Made by a program: the position numbers and the translations under genes. Positions 49,002-49,977 of a stretch of 49,977 bases of DNA are shown in pieces. How positions within the stretch are numbered: the stretch's first letter is position 1; each line of letters begins with the position of its first letter. Origin of the DNA: Acetobacteraceae bacterium (GTDB lineage: Bacteria > Pseudomonadota > Alphaproteobacteria > Acetobacterales > Acetobacteraceae); NCBI GenBank assembly GCA_003506895.1, contig DNXO01000054.1:1-49977 (forward strand), read 5' to 3'. Below the pieces are notes generated by a model. It did not search any database. It was not told where the DNA came from and saw only the letters and a program-made list of their open reading frames with translations.

Positions 49002-49977
49002 ATGGCTTACAGGGTCGCGGTTGTCGGCGCCACAGGGGCAGTCGGACGCGAGATCATCAAAACCCTGGTGGAGCGTAACTTCCCGGCGTCGGAAGTCATC
49101 GCCCTCGCATCCGGCCGGTCCACCGGTTCGGAAATCTCCTTTGGCGAAAAACAGATCCTCACGGTCCGCAACCTCGACACGTTCGATTTCGCCGGCACCG
49201 ATATCGGCCTGTTCAGCCCCGGCGCCGCGATCTCCGCCATCCATGCCCCGCGCGCGGCGGCCGCCGGCTGCGTGGTGATCGACAACACCAGCCACTTCCG
49301 TATGGACCCCAACGTCCCGTTGGTGGTGCCGGAGGTGAACCCGCAAGACCTGCGCTGGTTCGCCAAGCGCAACATCATCGCCAACCCCAACTGCTCCACC
49401 ATCCAGATGGTGGTCGCGTTGAAGCCGCTGCATGATGAGTTCAAGATCAAGCGCGTCGTCGTCTCCACCTACCAGTCCGTGTCTGGCGCCGGCAAGGAAG
49501 GCATGGACGAGCTGTTCAACCACACCAAGTCGTCCTTCGTGCATGAACAGTCGCCGCCGCAGCAGTTCACCAAGGAAATCGCCTTCAACTGCATCCCGCA
49601 TATCGACAGCTTCATGGATGACGGCGCCACCAAGGAAGAGTGGAAGATGACGGTCGAGACCAAGAAGATCCTCGACCCCAACATCGCCGTGCATGCCACC
49701 TGCGTCCGCGTGCCCGTCTTCATCGGCCATGGCGAGGCGGTGAACGTCGAGTTCGAACGCCCGGTCACCGCCGGCGAGGCCCGCGCGATCCTGCGCGATG
49801 CCCCCGGCGTGGAAGTCGTCGATATCCGCGAGGATGGCGGCTACGTCACCCCGCTGGAATGCGCTGGCGAGGACGCGGTGTTCGTCAGCCGCATCCGCAA
49901 GGACCCGACGATCGAGAACGGCCTGTCGTTCTGGTGCGTGTCCGACAACCTTCGCAAGGGCGCGGCGCTGAACGCGG
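49002..49977 (+). CDS. asd: Aspartate-semialdehyde dehydrogenase (3' end outside window)
   Basis: An open frame from the ATG at 49002 (RBS CAGGAGA) runs off the window after 325 codons. It begins MAYRVAVVGATGAVGREIIK (Rossmann loop GATGAVG), has the catalytic Cys131 in NPNCSTIQM and continues with YQSVSGAGKEGM and FIGHGEAVNVEFE. These define aspartate-semialdehyde dehydrogenase, which reduces aspartyl phosphate with NADPH in the pathway to lysine, diaminopimelate, threonine and methionine. Only about the last 15-20 residues should be missing compared with the usual ~340 aa. Confidence 0.95.
   Translation, partial: MAYRVAVVGATGAVGREIIKTLVERNFPASEVIALASGRSTGSEISFGEKQILTVRNLDTFDFAGTDIGLFSPGAAISAIHAPRAAAAGCVVIDNTSHFRMDPNVPLVVPEVNPQDLRWFAKRNIIANPNCSTIQMVVALKPLHDEFKIKRVVVSTYQSVSGAGKEGMDELFNHTKSSFVHEQSPPQQFTKEIAFNCIPHIDSFMDDGATKEEWKMTVETKKILDPNIAVHATCVRVPVFIGHGEAVNVEFERPVTAGEARAILRDAPGVEVVDIREDGGYVTPLECAGEDAVFVSRIRKDPTIENGLSFWCVSDNLRKGAALNA

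Noticed and set aside
49362..49373. GCCAAGCGCAAC in asd identical to the last 12 bases of the repeat
   Set aside because: It encodes conserved Ala-Lys-Arg-Asn codons of asd; a chance match in GC-rich coding sequence is the simplest explanation.
1..49977. Search for tRNA or rRNA genes, transposases, prophage genes and integrases
   Set aside because: None was recognised by reading; absence is not proven without dedicated searches.

Overview
The window is a GC-rich bacterial chromosome segment, most likely from an alphaproteobacterium of the Rhodospirillales/Acetobacteraceae type. This placement is inferred from FzlA, the DUF6111 and DUF1178 proteins, and the order ugd-rsmB-rpe-heparinase-glycosyltransferase-purH; no rRNA or tRNA gene was seen to confirm it. 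Genes are densely packed, with many 1-8 bp stop/start overlaps.

Layout. 1-740 is the 3' part of boxB (aerobic benzoyl-CoA degradation). 842-1510 is fzlA, followed by a decayed TetR-like fragment. 1857-5245 is a tightly overlapping dTDP-L-rhamnose operon rfbBACD. 5591-10010 holds a DUF6111 protein, a CCA-adding-type enzyme, glutaredoxin, a DUF1178 protein, a metallophosphoesterase, a GST and a DsbA-fold isomerase. 10023-11990 is an acyl-CoA synthetase. 12217-12683 is a small GxxExxY cassette with inverted ends. 12941-20575 runs on the minus strand: ugd, rsmB, rpe, heparinase-like protein, glycosyltransferase and purH, a mix of housekeeping and surface-polysaccharide functions. 20756-30256 has a Gfo/Idh/MocA oxidoreductase, then minus-strand genes for a histidine kinase, a ribokinase-like sugar kinase, dienelactone hydrolase, LLM monooxygenase, alpha/beta hydrolases and an amidase with a tiny GatC/AtzG-like partner. 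30360-30530 carries a candidate small RNA. 30570-40232 holds a CoA-transferase, a second (broken) GxxExxY cassette, a CHAP lipoprotein, rlmE, ppx/gppA, a diguanylate cyclase, a quinone oxidoreductase, a solute-binding protein, an SDR and a second LLM enzyme. 40463-41069 is a ParDE toxin-antitoxin pair. 41133-42629 is mmsA.

42697-48506 is a complete type II-C CRISPR-Cas9 locus: a tracrRNA gene divergent from cas9, cas9 (1040 aa, all RuvC/HNH catalytic residues present), cas1, cas2, and an array of 18 identical 36-bp repeats plus one degenerate repeat. The array appears to be read on the minus strand, towards cas2. In that orientation every repeat contains a TTGGCC-N17-TATAAC promoter, and the 42755-42790 anti-repeat forms a bulged duplex with the repeat followed by a nexus-like hairpin and a terminal hairpin. 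The repeat-internal promoters parallel those known in Neisseria and Campylobacter type II-C systems. The window ends inside asd (aspartate-semialdehyde dehydrogenase).

Most interesting points: the organisation and polarity of the Cas9 locus; the two ~470-bp GxxExxY cassettes bounded by inverted repeats; an orphan minus-strand terminator with an anti-Shine-Dalgarno sequence; and the 59-aa gene coupled to the amidase.
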